Below, piece by piece: positions 1 through 8,236 of a DNA stretch of 64,000 nucleotides (position 1 is the first letter of the stretch; every line of letters starts with the position of its first letter). The stretch comes from Ruminococcus_G sp964621905. Lineage in GTDB: Bacteria; Bacillota; Clostridia; Lachnospirales; Lachnospiraceae. The notes beneath the pieces were generated by a model. It searched no databases. It was not told where the DNA came from and worked only from the letters and a program-made list of their open reading frames with translations. The stretch covers positions 186,001 to 250,000 of the forward strand of contig CAZUNG010000002.1 of the NCBI GenBank assembly GCA_964621905.1. The letters are read 5' to 3'. The position numbers and the translations under genes are program-made.

Positions 1-311
1 CGTTCAAAGACAATATCCGATATCTCTTCCTGATAAAATAAGGTTTCCGTCCCGACGGCAGTGAGCTGCTCCTCTGTCAGTATCGATTCCGCAGCCATCT
101 GCCGGATATCTCCCAGCGATACCGCATCTTCTGTCTCTTCTTCTGTCTGTTTTGTCTCCACATTTTCATTTGGAACAGGCACATTTTTCTCTGCGGACAC
201 ATCTTCCCTCTCCCCCGTCTCCCTGTTTTCGGTAAAACGATAAACCAAAAGCACCGCTGCCGCTGCACAGACGGCAGCCGCTGTCATGATACATCTGACT
301 CTCTTTTTCAC
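1..311 (-). CDS. membrane-anchored protein, probable M15-type D,D-carboxypeptidase (partial)
   Basis: The gene runs off the left edge; only about 103 N-terminal residues are visible. The start chosen is GTG at 311, because AGGAGG (317-322) lies five bases upstream; no in-frame ATG is as well placed. Residues 1-25 are a short basic tip followed by a hydrophobic, Ala/Val-rich segment (signal peptide or membrane anchor). An acidic, low-complexity linker of about 40 residues follows, then a segment reading SILTEEQLTAVGTETLFY with further residues ending ISDIVFE. In my memory that segment resembles the region just before the catalytic domain of Clostridial M15 (VanY-like) peptidases, but the zinc site is outside the window. 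The family call is therefore inference; that a real secreted or anchored protein starts here is well supported. Confidence 0.5.
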   Translation of the reverse strand, partial: MKKRVRCIMTAAAVCAAAAVLLVYRFTENRETGEREDVSAEKNVPVPNENVETKQTEEETEDAVSLGDIRQMAAESILTEEQLTAVGTETLFYQEEISDIVFE

Positions 312-405
312 ATTTTCCTCCTGTAGCATCTGCCTTTGAAATTTGCAGTAAAAAAGAATACGCCCACAACACGTCTCGAACGCATCATGGACATATCTTT
401 CTCTC

Positions 406-1818
406 CTATACCGGGTAAGCTTTGTTTTCTTTGTCAGCCACCGATGCATCTACCTTCTTTTCCTGAGCCTCTCTGTACTTAAAGAAATCGGTCGCCACCT
501 GAGGGAACAGCGCATATGTCAGTACATCCTCATCCTGCTCTTTCCACGGTGCCACTTCTTTCTCCAGCGTATCCAGCTCATCCTCAATCAGGTCTGCCGG
601 CCGGCAGGTAATCGGTTTTGTATCGCCGATACATTTCTTCTGAACTTCCGGATTAAATGGCTTTATGGTTGCTCCATACTGGCCGGACAGCACAGCCTTC
701 GTCTCCTTTGTGACCATTTTATACCGCTCTCCCATAATCACATTGAACACTGCCTGTGTTCCGACAATCTGTGAAGACGGTGTGACAAGAGGACACTCGC
801 CAAGGTCTTTGCGCACCCGCGGCACCTCCTCGAGAACCTCGTAGTATTTGTCTTCCGCATGCTGTTCTTTCAGCTGTGAGGTCAGATTCGAGAGCATCCC
901 TCCCGGCACCTGATACAACAGCGTTTTGATATTAACACCCAGGTTCTTCGGATTTAACAGTCCGCTGTCCAGCGCCTCATCGCGAATCGGTCGGAAATAA
1001 TCTGCTATTTCAGCGAGAAGATTCTGATCAAACCCGGTGTCATACGGGGTTCCCTTAAACGTCTCTACCATTACTTCTGTCGCCGGCTGTGAAGTTCCGA
1101 GCGCAAACGGTGACATTGCAGTGTCAATCACATCGACGCCGGCTTCAACCGCTTTCATGTAAGTCATAGACGCCACGCCGGAAGTATAATGTGTGTGCAG
1201 CTGAATCGGAAGTGAAGTTGCCTCCTTTAATGCCGTGACCAGATCCGTCGCCTGATACGGAAGCAGCAGTCCCGCCATATCTTTAATGCAGATGGAGTTT
1301 GCCCCCATCTCCTCTACTTTCTTTGCCATTTCTGTCCAATATTCCAGCGTGTACGCATCACCGATCGTATAGGACAGCGCAACCTGCGCATGTCCTTTTT
1401 CTTTATTCGCAGCGCTGACGGCTGTCTGCAGATTTCTCAGATCGTTCATGCAGTCAAAGATACGGATGATATCAATGCCGTTTGCAATCGATTTCTGAAC
1501 AAAATACTCCACAACATCATCCGCATACGGACGGTATCCCAGAATATTCTGCCCGCGAAAGAGCATCTGCAGCTTTGTGTTTTTAAAACCCTCACGGAAT
1601 TTCCGCAGGCGCTCCCATGGGTCCTCCTTGAGAAAACGCAGAGAAGCGTCAAACGTCGCACCGCCCCAGCATTCTACGGAATAATAACCTACTTTATCCA
1701 ACTGATCAACAATCGGCAGCATCTGCTCTGTCGTCATTCTTGTCGCAATCAGAGACTGGTGAGCATCCCGCAGAATCGTTTCTGTTATTTTAATTGGTTT
1801 TTTTTCTATTTCCGCCAT
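406..1818 (-). CDS. oadA: oxaloacetate decarboxylase alpha / transcarboxylase 5S-type carboxyltransferase
   Basis: A biotin-dependent carboxyltransferase of the pyruvate/oxaloacetate type, which moves CO2 between oxaloacetate or pyruvate and carboxybiotin. The HMGL-like TIM barrel is complete: LRDAHQSL with metal-binding D18, the CIKDMAG motif with K179 (carboxylated lysine in the family), and HTH with H208 and H210 as metal ligands. A conserved carboxylase-type C-terminal region follows. At 470 residues it lacks the C-terminal biotinyl domain of many OadA proteins; the biotin carrier is a separate gene at 2994-3368. ATG at 1818 is preferred over the upstream in-frame start at 1866 because AGGAGGG lies just before it and the conserved N-terminus begins there. 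It is the last gene of the five-gene operon starting at 5579, ten bases after the beta subunit gene. Confidence 0.93.
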   Translation of the reverse strand: MAEIEKKPIKITETILRDAHQSLIATRMTTEQMLPIVDQLDKVGYYSVECWGGATFDASLRFLKEDPWERLRKFREGFKNTKLQMLFRGQNILGYRPYADDVVEYFVQKSIANGIDIIRIFDCMNDLRNLQTAVSAANKEKGHAQVALSYTIGDAYTLEYWTEMAKKVEEMGANSICIKDMAGLLLPYQATDLVTALKEATSLPIQLHTHYTSGVASMTYMKAVEAGVDVIDTAMSPFALGTSQPATEVMVETFKGTPYDTGFDQNLLAEIADYFRPIRDEALDSGLLNPKNLGVNIKTLLYQVPGGMLSNLTSQLKEQHAEDKYYEVLEEVPRVRKDLGECPLVTPSSQIVGTQAVFNVIMGERYKMVTKETKAVLSGQYGATIKPFNPEVQKKCIGDTKPITCRPADLIEDELDTLEKEVAPWKEQDEDVLTYALFPQVATDFFKYREAQEKKVDASVADKENKAYPV

Positions 1819-1828
1819 GTTATCCCTC

Positions 1829-2977
1829 CTACACTCCAAAGATCGCCATAAAGGTTCCTGCCGCAACAGCCGTCCCGATGACTCCGGCTACATTCGGTCC
1901 CATCGCATGCATCAGCAGGAAATTTGTCGGATCTGCCTCCGCCCCCACTTTCTGGGACACACGCGCCGCCATTGGTACTGCTGAAACCCCGGCCGATCCA
2001 ATCAGCGGATTAATCTTGCCTTTTGTCAATTTACACATCAGTTTGCCCAGCAGGACGCCGCCAGCCGTTCCAAAGATGAACGCGATGAGTCCGAGTGCAA
2101 CTATTTTGATGGTATCCCAGTTCAGAAAACGTTCTGCACTGGTTGTCGCCCCCACTGACGTTCCAAGAAGAATGACCACGATATACATCAGTGCATTTGA
2201 TGCCGTCTCTGTCAGCTGCTTTACAACGCCGCACTCCCTGAACAGATTGCCGAGCATCAGCATGCCGACAAGCGGCGCTGTCGTCGGAAGGATCATGCAG
2301 ACAACAATTGTAATGATAATTGGGAACAGAATCTTTTCCAGTTTTGACACCGGGCGAAGCTGTTCCATCTTGATCTTTCGCTCCTTGTCCGTTGTCAGCA
2401 ACTTCATAATCGGCGGCTGTATGATCGGAACAAGCGACATATAGGAATAGGCAGCCACCGCTATAGGGCCAAGCAGCGCTGTCTGTCCCAGCTTGCCTGC
2501 CAGGAAAATGGAGGTCGGTCCGTCTGCCCCGCCGATAATGGAAATCGCCGCTGCCGCTGCGGGACCGAAGCCCATAAAAATTGCCAGAAAATATGCGACA
2601 TAGATGCCAACCTGAGCCGCTGCACCCATGATAAAACTTTTGGGATTTGCGATCAGAGGACCAAAATCGGTCATCGCGCCCACACCCATAAAGATCAGGG
2701 AAGGCAGAATGCTCCATTCATCCAATTTGTAAAAATAATGCAGAAGACCTGCTGCGTGTTCAACACCCTGCGCGTCAACGTATGCCCCGGCCATAATATC
2801 CGGATAGATATTGACGAGCAGCATACCAAAAGCGATCGGAACCAGAAGAAGCGGTTCAAATCCTTTCTTTATCGCCAGAAACAGAAAAACACAGGCAACA
2901 AAGATCATCACCAGGTTTCCTCCGGTCAGATTGAAAAACGCCGTCTGGTGCAGCAGGTTTGATAATGTTTCTAACAT
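1829..2977 (-). CDS. oadB: sodium-translocating decarboxylase, beta subunit
   Basis: An integral membrane protein of 383 residues. In the family it decarboxylates carboxybiotin and uses the released energy to pump Na+ out of the cell. The signature GGADGPTSIFLAGKLG, with the functionally essential Asp, is visible near residue 160, and about nine to eleven hydrophobic segments span the protein. The C-terminal AMGPNVAGVIGTAVAAG helix is typical of the family. ATG at 2977 was chosen because AGGGGG precedes it and it follows the biotin carrier stop by 16 bases; the in-frame start at 3016 would run into that gene. It should form the membrane core to which the two carboxyltransferases and the biotin carrier dock. 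Confidence 0.93.
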   Translation of the reverse strand: MLETLSNLLHQTAFFNLTGGNLVMIFVACVFLFLAIKKGFEPLLLVPIAFGMLLVNIYPDIMAGAYVDAQGVEHAAGLLHYFYKLDEWSILPSLIFMGVGAMTDFGPLIANPKSFIMGAAAQVGIYVAYFLAIFMGFGPAAAAAISIIGGADGPTSIFLAGKLGQTALLGPIAVAAYSYMSLVPIIQPPIMKLLTTDKERKIKMEQLRPVSKLEKILFPIIITIVVCMILPTTAPLVGMLMLGNLFRECGVVKQLTETASNALMYIVVILLGTSVGATTSAERFLNWDTIKIVALGLIAFIFGTAGGVLLGKLMCKLTKGKINPLIGSAGVSAVPMAARVSQKVGAEADPTNFLLMHAMGPNVAGVIGTAVAAGTFMAIFGV

Positions 2978-2993
2978 TTCATGACCCCCTGTC

Positions 2994-3368
2994 CTAATCC
3001 ATTGATGCCAGTACATCTCCTGATTCTACCGCATCTCCAACAGTTACATCGATGCTTGCGACTGTCCCGTCCTGCGGAGCGACAACCGGGATTTCCATCT
3101 TCATTGCCTCCAGAATCACAATCGCATCCCCAGCTTTTACACTCTGCCCGACACCTTTCTCTACTTTAAATACCTTCCCCGGGACAGAAGCCGTAATCTG
3201 TACCGCTCCTGCCGGTCCGCCCGCCGGTTTCACTGACGGTTTGACGGCCGGAGATTTTGGCGGTGCCGCCGGCGCTGCCGGTTTCGCTGCCGCCTGACCT
3301 CCTCCGGTGTTTTCCTCCACTGTGACTTCATATACGTTTCCGTTTACGGTGATGGTATAGCTTTTCAT
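2994..3368 (-). CDS. biotin carboxyl carrier protein of the decarboxylase
   Basis: A 124-residue carrier whose biotinylation site EAMKMEI puts biotin on K90. Residues 1-20 form a short N-terminal strand segment, residues 22-53 are a flexible Ala/Pro/Lys/Gly linker, and residues 55-124 are the biotinyl (lipoyl-like) domain ending in ESGDVLASMD. It corresponds to the 1.3S subunit of transcarboxylase or the gamma/delta carrier of methylmalonyl-CoA decarboxylase (MmdC-like), and should carry CO2 from the carboxyltransferases to the membrane beta subunit. It lies between the gamma and beta subunit genes with short gaps, in the same operon. No biotin carboxylase is present in the window, as expected for a decarboxylase or transcarboxylase. 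Confidence 0.93.
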   Translation of the reverse strand: MKSYTITVNGNVYEVTVEENTGGGQAAAKPAAPAAPPKSPAVKPSVKPAGGPAGAVQITASVPGKVFKVEKGVGQSVKAGDAIVILEAMKMEIPVVAPQDGTVASIDVTVGDAVESGDVLASMD

Positions 3369-3379
3369 ATCAAATCCTC

Positions 3380-4129
3380 CTATGCTCTCTTCCAGTTATT
3401 TCCATGAACTTTTTTTATAGACCGTACCACAAAACCGTCTGTGGAAGTCTGCTCAGCCGCTGCGATTGCTGCCGCAATCACTGCCACGAGCTCCTCATCA
3501 TCTGTCAGGTCCTCTCTCTGCTCTCCTGCATCCGGTTCACCCTCAGTTTCTGACGCGGGAAGCGGATGCCCGCATTTTTTCTGTTCCTGTTTTACCACCC
3601 AGAGGTTAATATATTTAAACAGATAGATTAAAAAGCTTAAGAATATCAGAACGACAAATACGACAAGGATGCCAAGCAAGGTGTTGCTCCCTGCCTCTTT
3701 CATTTTCTCGCCCATTGTGCGCTGCACTTCTATCGTCAGATACGTCGGTGTATTTTCTGCCTGATCGATTGTCAGGATAACTGTCGCCGCCTTTTTTTCA
3801 AACTGCATATCTGCGGTGACTGTCAGAATATCTCCATTCAGAGTACATTTTGTCTCTTCCGTCGTCTGGTAAGCGCCGAGATTCTCACGGTTTTCTTTCC
3901 ACTCTTTTACGGCAGCCTCATAAAAATCACCATATTGCAGCAGACTTTCCAGATTCTCATCCGACATCTGGGTCAGTTCACTTACAAAATTGACGGTCTG
4001 CGTTTTCCATCCTTCTGCTTCTTCATCAGTGAGTCCGGATGTATTACCGCGGGAACCGCAGGCACACAAAATGCCTGTGCAGAGCATTACCAACAGCACA
4101 CCTGTAAATTTTTTTAATGTCTGTTTCAT
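3380..4129 (-). CDS. OadG-type gamma subunit with lipoprotein-like extracytoplasmic domain
   Basis: The small anchoring subunit of a sodium-pump decarboxylase, here enlarged to 249 residues. Residues 1-24 look like a lipoprotein signal with C24 in ILCAC as the lipidated cysteine. Residues 25-148 are a hydrophilic domain predicted outside the membrane. Residues 150-174 are a single membrane helix, followed by a cytoplasmic tail ending in the typical OadG motif (ELVAVIAAAIAAAE, then FVVRSIKKV). Classical OadG proteins are about 80-130 residues and lack the outer domain. ATG at 4129 is preferred to the upstream start at 4201, which overlaps the preceding gene and would bury the signal peptide. 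It sits between the carboxyltransferase and biotin carrier genes. Confidence 0.82.
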   Translation of the reverse strand: MKQTLKKFTGVLLVMLCTGILCACGSRGNTSGLTDEEAEGWKTQTVNFVSELTQMSDENLESLLQYGDFYEAAVKEWKENRENLGAYQTTEETKCTLNGDILTVTADMQFEKKAATVILTIDQAENTPTYLTIEVQRTMGEKMKEAGSNTLLGILVVFVVLIFLSFLIYLFKYINLWVVKQEQKKCGHPLPASETEGEPDAGEQREDLTDDEELVAVIAAAIAAAEQTSTDGFVVRSIKKVHGNNWKRA

Positions 4130-4142
4130 AGATCCACCCCTC

Positions 4143-5579
4143 TTAGACCGTTCCATGTTTTTTCTCCGGACGCACTTCCCTTTTTGTGAAAAGCATCTCA
4201 AACGCAGCGATCACATGTTTCCGTGTATCCTCCGGAGCTATGACTGCATCTACATATCCACGCCTCGCCGCAGATGTAACACTGTCCTGAAGCGCCTCAT
4301 ATTCAGCTGCCTTCTGATTGATGACCTCAATCCCCTCATCGATATACATCAGCTTCGCGGCCGCTTTCGCATCCATCATGCCAATCTTTGCATCTGGCCA
4401 TGCAAATACCATATCCGCGCCGAGCGCCTTACTGTTCATCGCAACATACGCACTTCCGTATGCCTGCCGCGTGATCACATTAACCTTCGGGACCGTAGAC
4501 TCGGTAAATGCGTATGTCATGGCCGCAACAGCTTTCGCCATATGTGTCTCGGCACATTTAGTCGCCTTGAAACCGGTTACATTTGTCACTGTCAAAAGCG
4601 GTATCTGAAATGCGTCACAGAAGCGGATAAACTCTGCCGCTTTCCTGGCACCGCGTGCAGACAGCACTGTGCCATAAGACTCCGTGAGATTCCCGTCCGC
4701 ATCATATGTTTCACTGCGGTTTGCAACTGCTCCCACGGTCATACCGTTAAGACGCAGAAAACCGACTGCCATCTCTTTTCCATATTCTTTTTTCATCTCC
4801 AGAAATTCCTGATCATCCGCTATAGAAGAAAGCATCAGTGAGGGGTCCCCGGCACTGTATTCCAGCTTATCGCAGACGCGGTTCAGATCATCCGTACATT
4901 CGACGCAGGAAGAATCATCCTCGTTATTTTCCGGAATCATGGTCACAAGCCGCCTGATCACACCGAGAATTTCCTCCTGCGTCCCGATGCCGTCCACAAG
5001 TCCCGTTTTCTCGCACTGAAACACTGCCGATGATGTGTCACATTTGTCTTTTATATTTCCGTCGACAGCATTGGGGGAATTGACAAACAAGTGCCCTGTT
5101 TCTTTTTCCATGAATGTAAAATCAGTAAGCCCCGGAACAATTGCCAGCCCGCCGCCGCAGCTTCCAAAGATACCGGTGATCTGCGGTATCACACCGGATG
5201 CCATAACCTGGCTTCTGTAAATTTCACCAAGTGCATGCAGGGCATCTGTCGCTTCCTGAAGACGCATGCCCGCGCAGTCCAGAAAACCAATGACCGGAGC
5301 CCCTGTCTTCATCGCAAGATCATACAGGCGCACAATTTTGCGGGCATGCATTTCACCGATCGTACCTTTTAATACCGACGCATCCTGACTGTAAATATAA
5401 ACCAGACTTCCTTCAATCACACCGTAACCTGTGATGACACCGTCGGAAGGCGTTTCTGTTTCAGATAAGTTGAAATCTGTACTGCGTGCCGTAATCTGCC
5501 CGCCGATTTCCACAAAGCTGTTAGCATCGAGCAGCGCACTGATCCTGTCCATTGCAGCGCTCACTATAGTATTACTCAT
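4143..5579 (-). CDS. acyl-CoA carboxyltransferase (methylmalonyl-CoA decarboxylase alpha / 12S-like)
   Basis: A 478-residue carboxyltransferase of the crotonase-like fold shared by propionyl-CoA carboxylase beta, MmdA and the 12S transcarboxylase subunit. The N-terminal half carries an acyl-CoA pocket segment (GTIGEMHARKIVRLYD, then FLDCAGMRLQEA) and IFGSCGGG; the C-terminal half carries ITRQAYGSAYVAMNSK followed by ADMVFAWPDAKIGMM. It should transfer CO2 between an acyl-CoA, such as methylmalonyl-CoA, and the shared biotin carrier. It is somewhat shorter than MmdA (about 510 residues) and more diverged, so the exact acyl-CoA cannot be assigned. It is first in the operon, with GGAGGGG before ATG 5579 and a good promoter at 5640-5668. 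Confidence 0.88.
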   Translation of the reverse strand: MSNTIVSAAMDRISALLDANSFVEIGGQITARSTDFNLSETETPSDGVITGYGVIEGSLVYIYSQDASVLKGTIGEMHARKIVRLYDLAMKTGAPVIGFLDCAGMRLQEATDALHALGEIYRSQVMASGVIPQITGIFGSCGGGLAIVPGLTDFTFMEKETGHLFVNSPNAVDGNIKDKCDTSSAVFQCEKTGLVDGIGTQEEILGVIRRLVTMIPENNEDDSSCVECTDDLNRVCDKLEYSAGDPSLMLSSIADDQEFLEMKKEYGKEMAVGFLRLNGMTVGAVANRSETYDADGNLTESYGTVLSARGARKAAEFIRFCDAFQIPLLTVTNVTGFKATKCAETHMAKAVAAMTYAFTESTVPKVNVITRQAYGSAYVAMNSKALGADMVFAWPDAKIGMMDAKAAAKLMYIDEGIEVINQKAAEYEALQDSVTSAARRGYVDAVIAPEDTRKHVIAAFEMLFTKREVRPEKKHGTV

Positions 5580-5639
5580 GATTAGCCCCTCCGTTTTCTA
5601 TAAAATTGTCTGCAGTAAACCGCAGATCCACTGTAAATA

Positions 5640-5668
5640 ATTGTACTGCAACTTTCACTTTATTTCAA
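5640..5668 (-). promoter_or_regulatory. promoter of the decarboxylase operon
   Basis: On the minus strand TTGAAA (5663-5668) and TACAAT (5640-5645) are separated by 17 bases, matching a vegetative sigma-A promoter. It lies about 60 bases upstream of the ATG at 5579. A small inverted repeat (TCTGC/GCAGA) lies in the leader between them. Confidence 0.65.
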
Positions 5669-5702
5669 TATCATGTTGAATTAAAACTTTCAAATCCGGT
5701 AT

Positions 5703-5734
5703 AAAAAAAGGATGAATCTGAAAAATTCACCCTT
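5703..5734 (-). terminator. intrinsic terminator closing the 15.8-5.7 kb gene group
   Basis: On the minus strand GGGTGAAT pairs with ATTCATCC (one G-T pair) around a seven-base loop, followed at once by seven Ts. It overlaps the stop codon of the HD-domain gene and lies just upstream of the next operon's promoter. Confidence 0.8.
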
Positions 5735-6401
5735 AGATTATCTGCTGTTCGTTAATTATCAGGCGAAATCCCATGTTCAGAGATTCCGCTGCTTTCCTGC
5801 AGAGCAGCATACGTTCCATGAAGATCTCAAAGTAATCCATAATGGAGCCATAGCGGAGATCAACCGTCAGCTTTAATTTGATCAGTGTCTTATCTTCATT
5901 GATTTTTACGAGCGATCGCTTTACCGAGTAATTGACTCTGTCATGGATGTCAAATGTCGTTTTATCTTTATTTCTTACACGGCTGCGCCGGACATCCGTC
6001 TTATCCGCCAGAATGAGCGCCGCCGCAATTGGATTGACTGCCTCAGCCGTCCCTTCATCATGATTGCCGATGGCAGTGACGATCGTCGCGATCTCCTGTG
6101 CTTCCATTCCCATATTGTCAAGCAGGCGGAACGCGATTAAAGCTCCGCTCTGCGCATGATCTGTCCGGTTCACCAGATTGCCGATATCATGGAGAAACCC
6201 GGCAATCTTAGCAAGCTCACAGTCCCGCTCACCAAATCCCAGCGTTTCCAGTATATAGGCAGCTGTCTGCGAAACCTTGGTGACGTGGGCAAAACTATGT
6301 TCTGTAAATCCAAGTGCAATCAGTGATTCATCAGCTTTTGTGATATATGTCCTGACTGTCTCATTGCTTTTTATATCCTGGTATGTGATCAATCGATTCA
6401 T
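5733..6401 (-). CDS. HD-domain phosphohydrolase
   Basis: A 222-residue soluble protein with an HD metal-dependent phosphohydrolase core: HSFAH (H35, H39), the HD pair at H71-D72 in FLHDIGN, and a conserved Asp in ILADKTDVRRSRV. The substrate is unknown; HD proteins of this size hydrolyse nucleotides or other phosphoesters. The C-terminal 60 residues, rich in charged strands and ending MGFRLIINEQQII, are outside the HD core and were not recognised. It overlaps the upstream acyltransferase gene by four bases (ATGA), so it is translationally coupled, and it is the last gene before a terminator. This placement suggests a link to the acyl/glycerol genes upstream, but that is inference. Confidence 0.85.
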   Translation of the reverse strand: MNRLITYQDIKSNETVRTYITKADESLIALGFTEHSFAHVTKVSQTAAYILETLGFGERDCELAKIAGFLHDIGNLVNRTDHAQSGALIAFRLLDNMGMEAQEIATIVTAIGNHDEGTAEAVNPIAAALILADKTDVRRSRVRNKDKTTFDIHDRVNYSVKRSLVKINEDKTLIKLKLTVDLRYGSIMDYFEIFMERMLLCRKAAESLNMGFRLIINEQQII

Positions 6402-8236
6402 CCTTTCATGCGGTTAATGTGGAACTTTTTTGCGAGTTCATTAAACAGTGCCTCTCTTTGAAAAATCAGCAGAGCCAGCAGGACCAGAAGGCTTGCCCCG
6501 CTGCATATCATAGCCGGTATGCGGGAAGTAAGAACCCCGGCAGCCAGCAGTAGCAGCGGCAGCATGCCGAGCAGACATATCATAAAAAAATAAATCATAT
6601 AGCGCGGTGACGGGAGTCTGAATACGGCAGTCACAATCAACATGGCCACAAGTGCCGCTGCCACGGCAGCCGGAAAACCGATATTGACAGACCAGCCTCT
6701 CCATCCCGTCGCGAAATCCCAGATCAGCAGCCCAATAGAAATCAATACCGTCTGCCACACGATATTTTTCATCATATCGCGCCGCTTGCGCACTGCAACG
6801 GTTGTCAGTACCCAGCCGCACAGTACGGCTCCCAGCACATAGAGACTCCACTTAAAATCCGGATTGATGATCCCGTTGAGGACACCGCAGATCACTGCCG
6901 CCGCAACACATCCAAAGTTAAAACATTTCACAAGAAGCTCCTGCCTGGAATTTTCCTTTTTCAGATCCGGAAAGCTCTCTTTTTCATCAATCACGCGCAC
7001 AGGCACCCCCAGCTCCTCCAGCCCTTTAAAGAAACACGTTTCCACCCTCTGATTGGCAAACGCGGATGTAAAGCTGAATACCATGCGGTCTCCATAGGAA
7101 CACATTGCGAGTTCTTGCTTTGGTGTACTGGTAAACACATCAAAAAAATCAATATATGCCCGGCACTCTTTTGGCATGTCCACTTTTCCGACATTGGAAA
7201 AGACAGCCGTCTCTTCTTTTCGGCTGGCATATGCTCCCATCTGCATGGAATAGAGCTTAAGCTCCAGCGGCAGCACGCGTACAAACGGATTCATCTCAAA
7301 GTCCATCAGACCATACATACGGGCCGCAATCTTATCCGGCTGCAGCTCCTTTTTGAACATCTTATCCACTACCGCGATCACATCGTTTAGTTCATCACTG
7401 GATTCTGAAAACGAATAGCCGATATCAATCCAGCCAAAAAAATTGCGCATGGATTCCGACGGATAATAATTTCTGAGATTCACAGGAATCATCAGCACTA
7501 CCGGACGTTTCTTCTGCCTGATGGTCAGATCCTGTGCAATTGCCTTCAGATACAGAGCCGTCAGAAGTACCGTAATCGTCGTCCCGCGTTTTCTTGACTC
7601 CAAAAGCAGCTGTTTCGTGGACACGATCCCTTCCGTCAGCTGCATCTGTCCGTAATCCATCTTCCTTCCATGAAGCTGACAGGCTTTATATTTTTTTATT
7701 TTCTGTCGTTTGGTGTCACGGTCGTAATACTTCCAGAAGCTGTCTTCTTCTTTATCCTCGTCCGTCTGGATCAGCTGCAGTTTTCCTGCATCATAACTGA
7801 TCTGTCCCGGATAAACAAGCGCCAGATAGTGATAGACAAGCGCGCGCAGAAAGTGCAGGGCTCCTGTACCGTCGGTAAGTGCGTGGTAAGTCTCAAAATT
7901 AATTCTGTTTTTATAGTACGTCACTTCAAACAGCAGGCTCTTCTGGTCTCTGACATAGATCTGGCTGCACGGCTGTTTATATTCTTTCCTTACAATCGCG
8001 GTTTCTTCTGATTCTTCCAGATAGTTCCAGAAGAATCCTTTGCGCAGTACACATTGAAACATCGAAAATTCTTCAAGCGCCAGATCCAGCGCCTCCTGCA
8101 GAGTTTCCCCAATCACAGGCTCTTTGAGCACACAGGCAAAACGGAACACCCGCTCATCTTTTTTACCGCTCGTAGCAGGAAAGATCTTGGCTGTATTCTC
8201 CAGACTTCTCCACCGTGTTTTCTTTTCCTGGAACAC
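6398..8236 (-). CDS. condensation/alcohol acetyltransferase-type acyltransferase with C-terminal membrane domain
   Basis: A 612-residue protein. Residues 1-430 resemble the BAHD/condensation/alcohol-acetyltransferase superfamily, with the catalytic HxxxDG motif at H118-G123 (HALTDG). Residues from about 455 to 590 hold five or six hydrophobic helices, so the acyltransferase is tethered to the membrane. The acyl donor and acceptor are unknown. The start is GTG at 8236, preceded by AGAGGTAGG; the conserved N-terminal segment (RWRSLENTAKIFP) begins at residue 8, so the start cannot be moved far downstream. This makes the first 74 bases overlap the esterase gene in another frame. It overlaps the HD gene at its other end, in the glpK-esterase-acyltransferase operon. 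Confidence 0.8.
   Translation of the reverse strand: MFQEKKTRWRSLENTAKIFPATSGKKDERVFRFACVLKEPVIGETLQEALDLALEEFSMFQCVLRKGFFWNYLEESEETAIVRKEYKQPCSQIYVRDQKSLLFEVTYYKNRINFETYHALTDGTGALHFLRALVYHYLALVYPGQISYDAGKLQLIQTDEDKEEDSFWKYYDRDTKRQKIKKYKACQLHGRKMDYGQMQLTEGIVSTKQLLLESRKRGTTITVLLTALYLKAIAQDLTIRQKKRPVVLMIPVNLRNYYPSESMRNFFGWIDIGYSFSESSDELNDVIAVVDKMFKKELQPDKIAARMYGLMDFEMNPFVRVLPLELKLYSMQMGAYASRKEETAVFSNVGKVDMPKECRAYIDFFDVFTSTPKQELAMCSYGDRMVFSFTSAFANQRVETCFFKGLEELGVPVRVIDEKESFPDLKKENSRQELLVKCFNFGCVAAAVICGVLNGIINPDFKWSLYVLGAVLCGWVLTTVAVRKRRDMMKNIVWQTVLISIGLLIWDFATGWRGWSVNIGFPAAVAAALVAMLIVTAVFRLPSPRYMIYFFMICLLGMLPLLLLAAGVLTSRIPAMICSGASLLVLLALLIFQREALFNELAKKFHINRMKG

Noticed and set aside
1794..2444. 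A 216-residue open frame on the plus strand opposite oadB
   Set aside because: Antisense frame of a membrane-protein gene; low-complexity, no motif.
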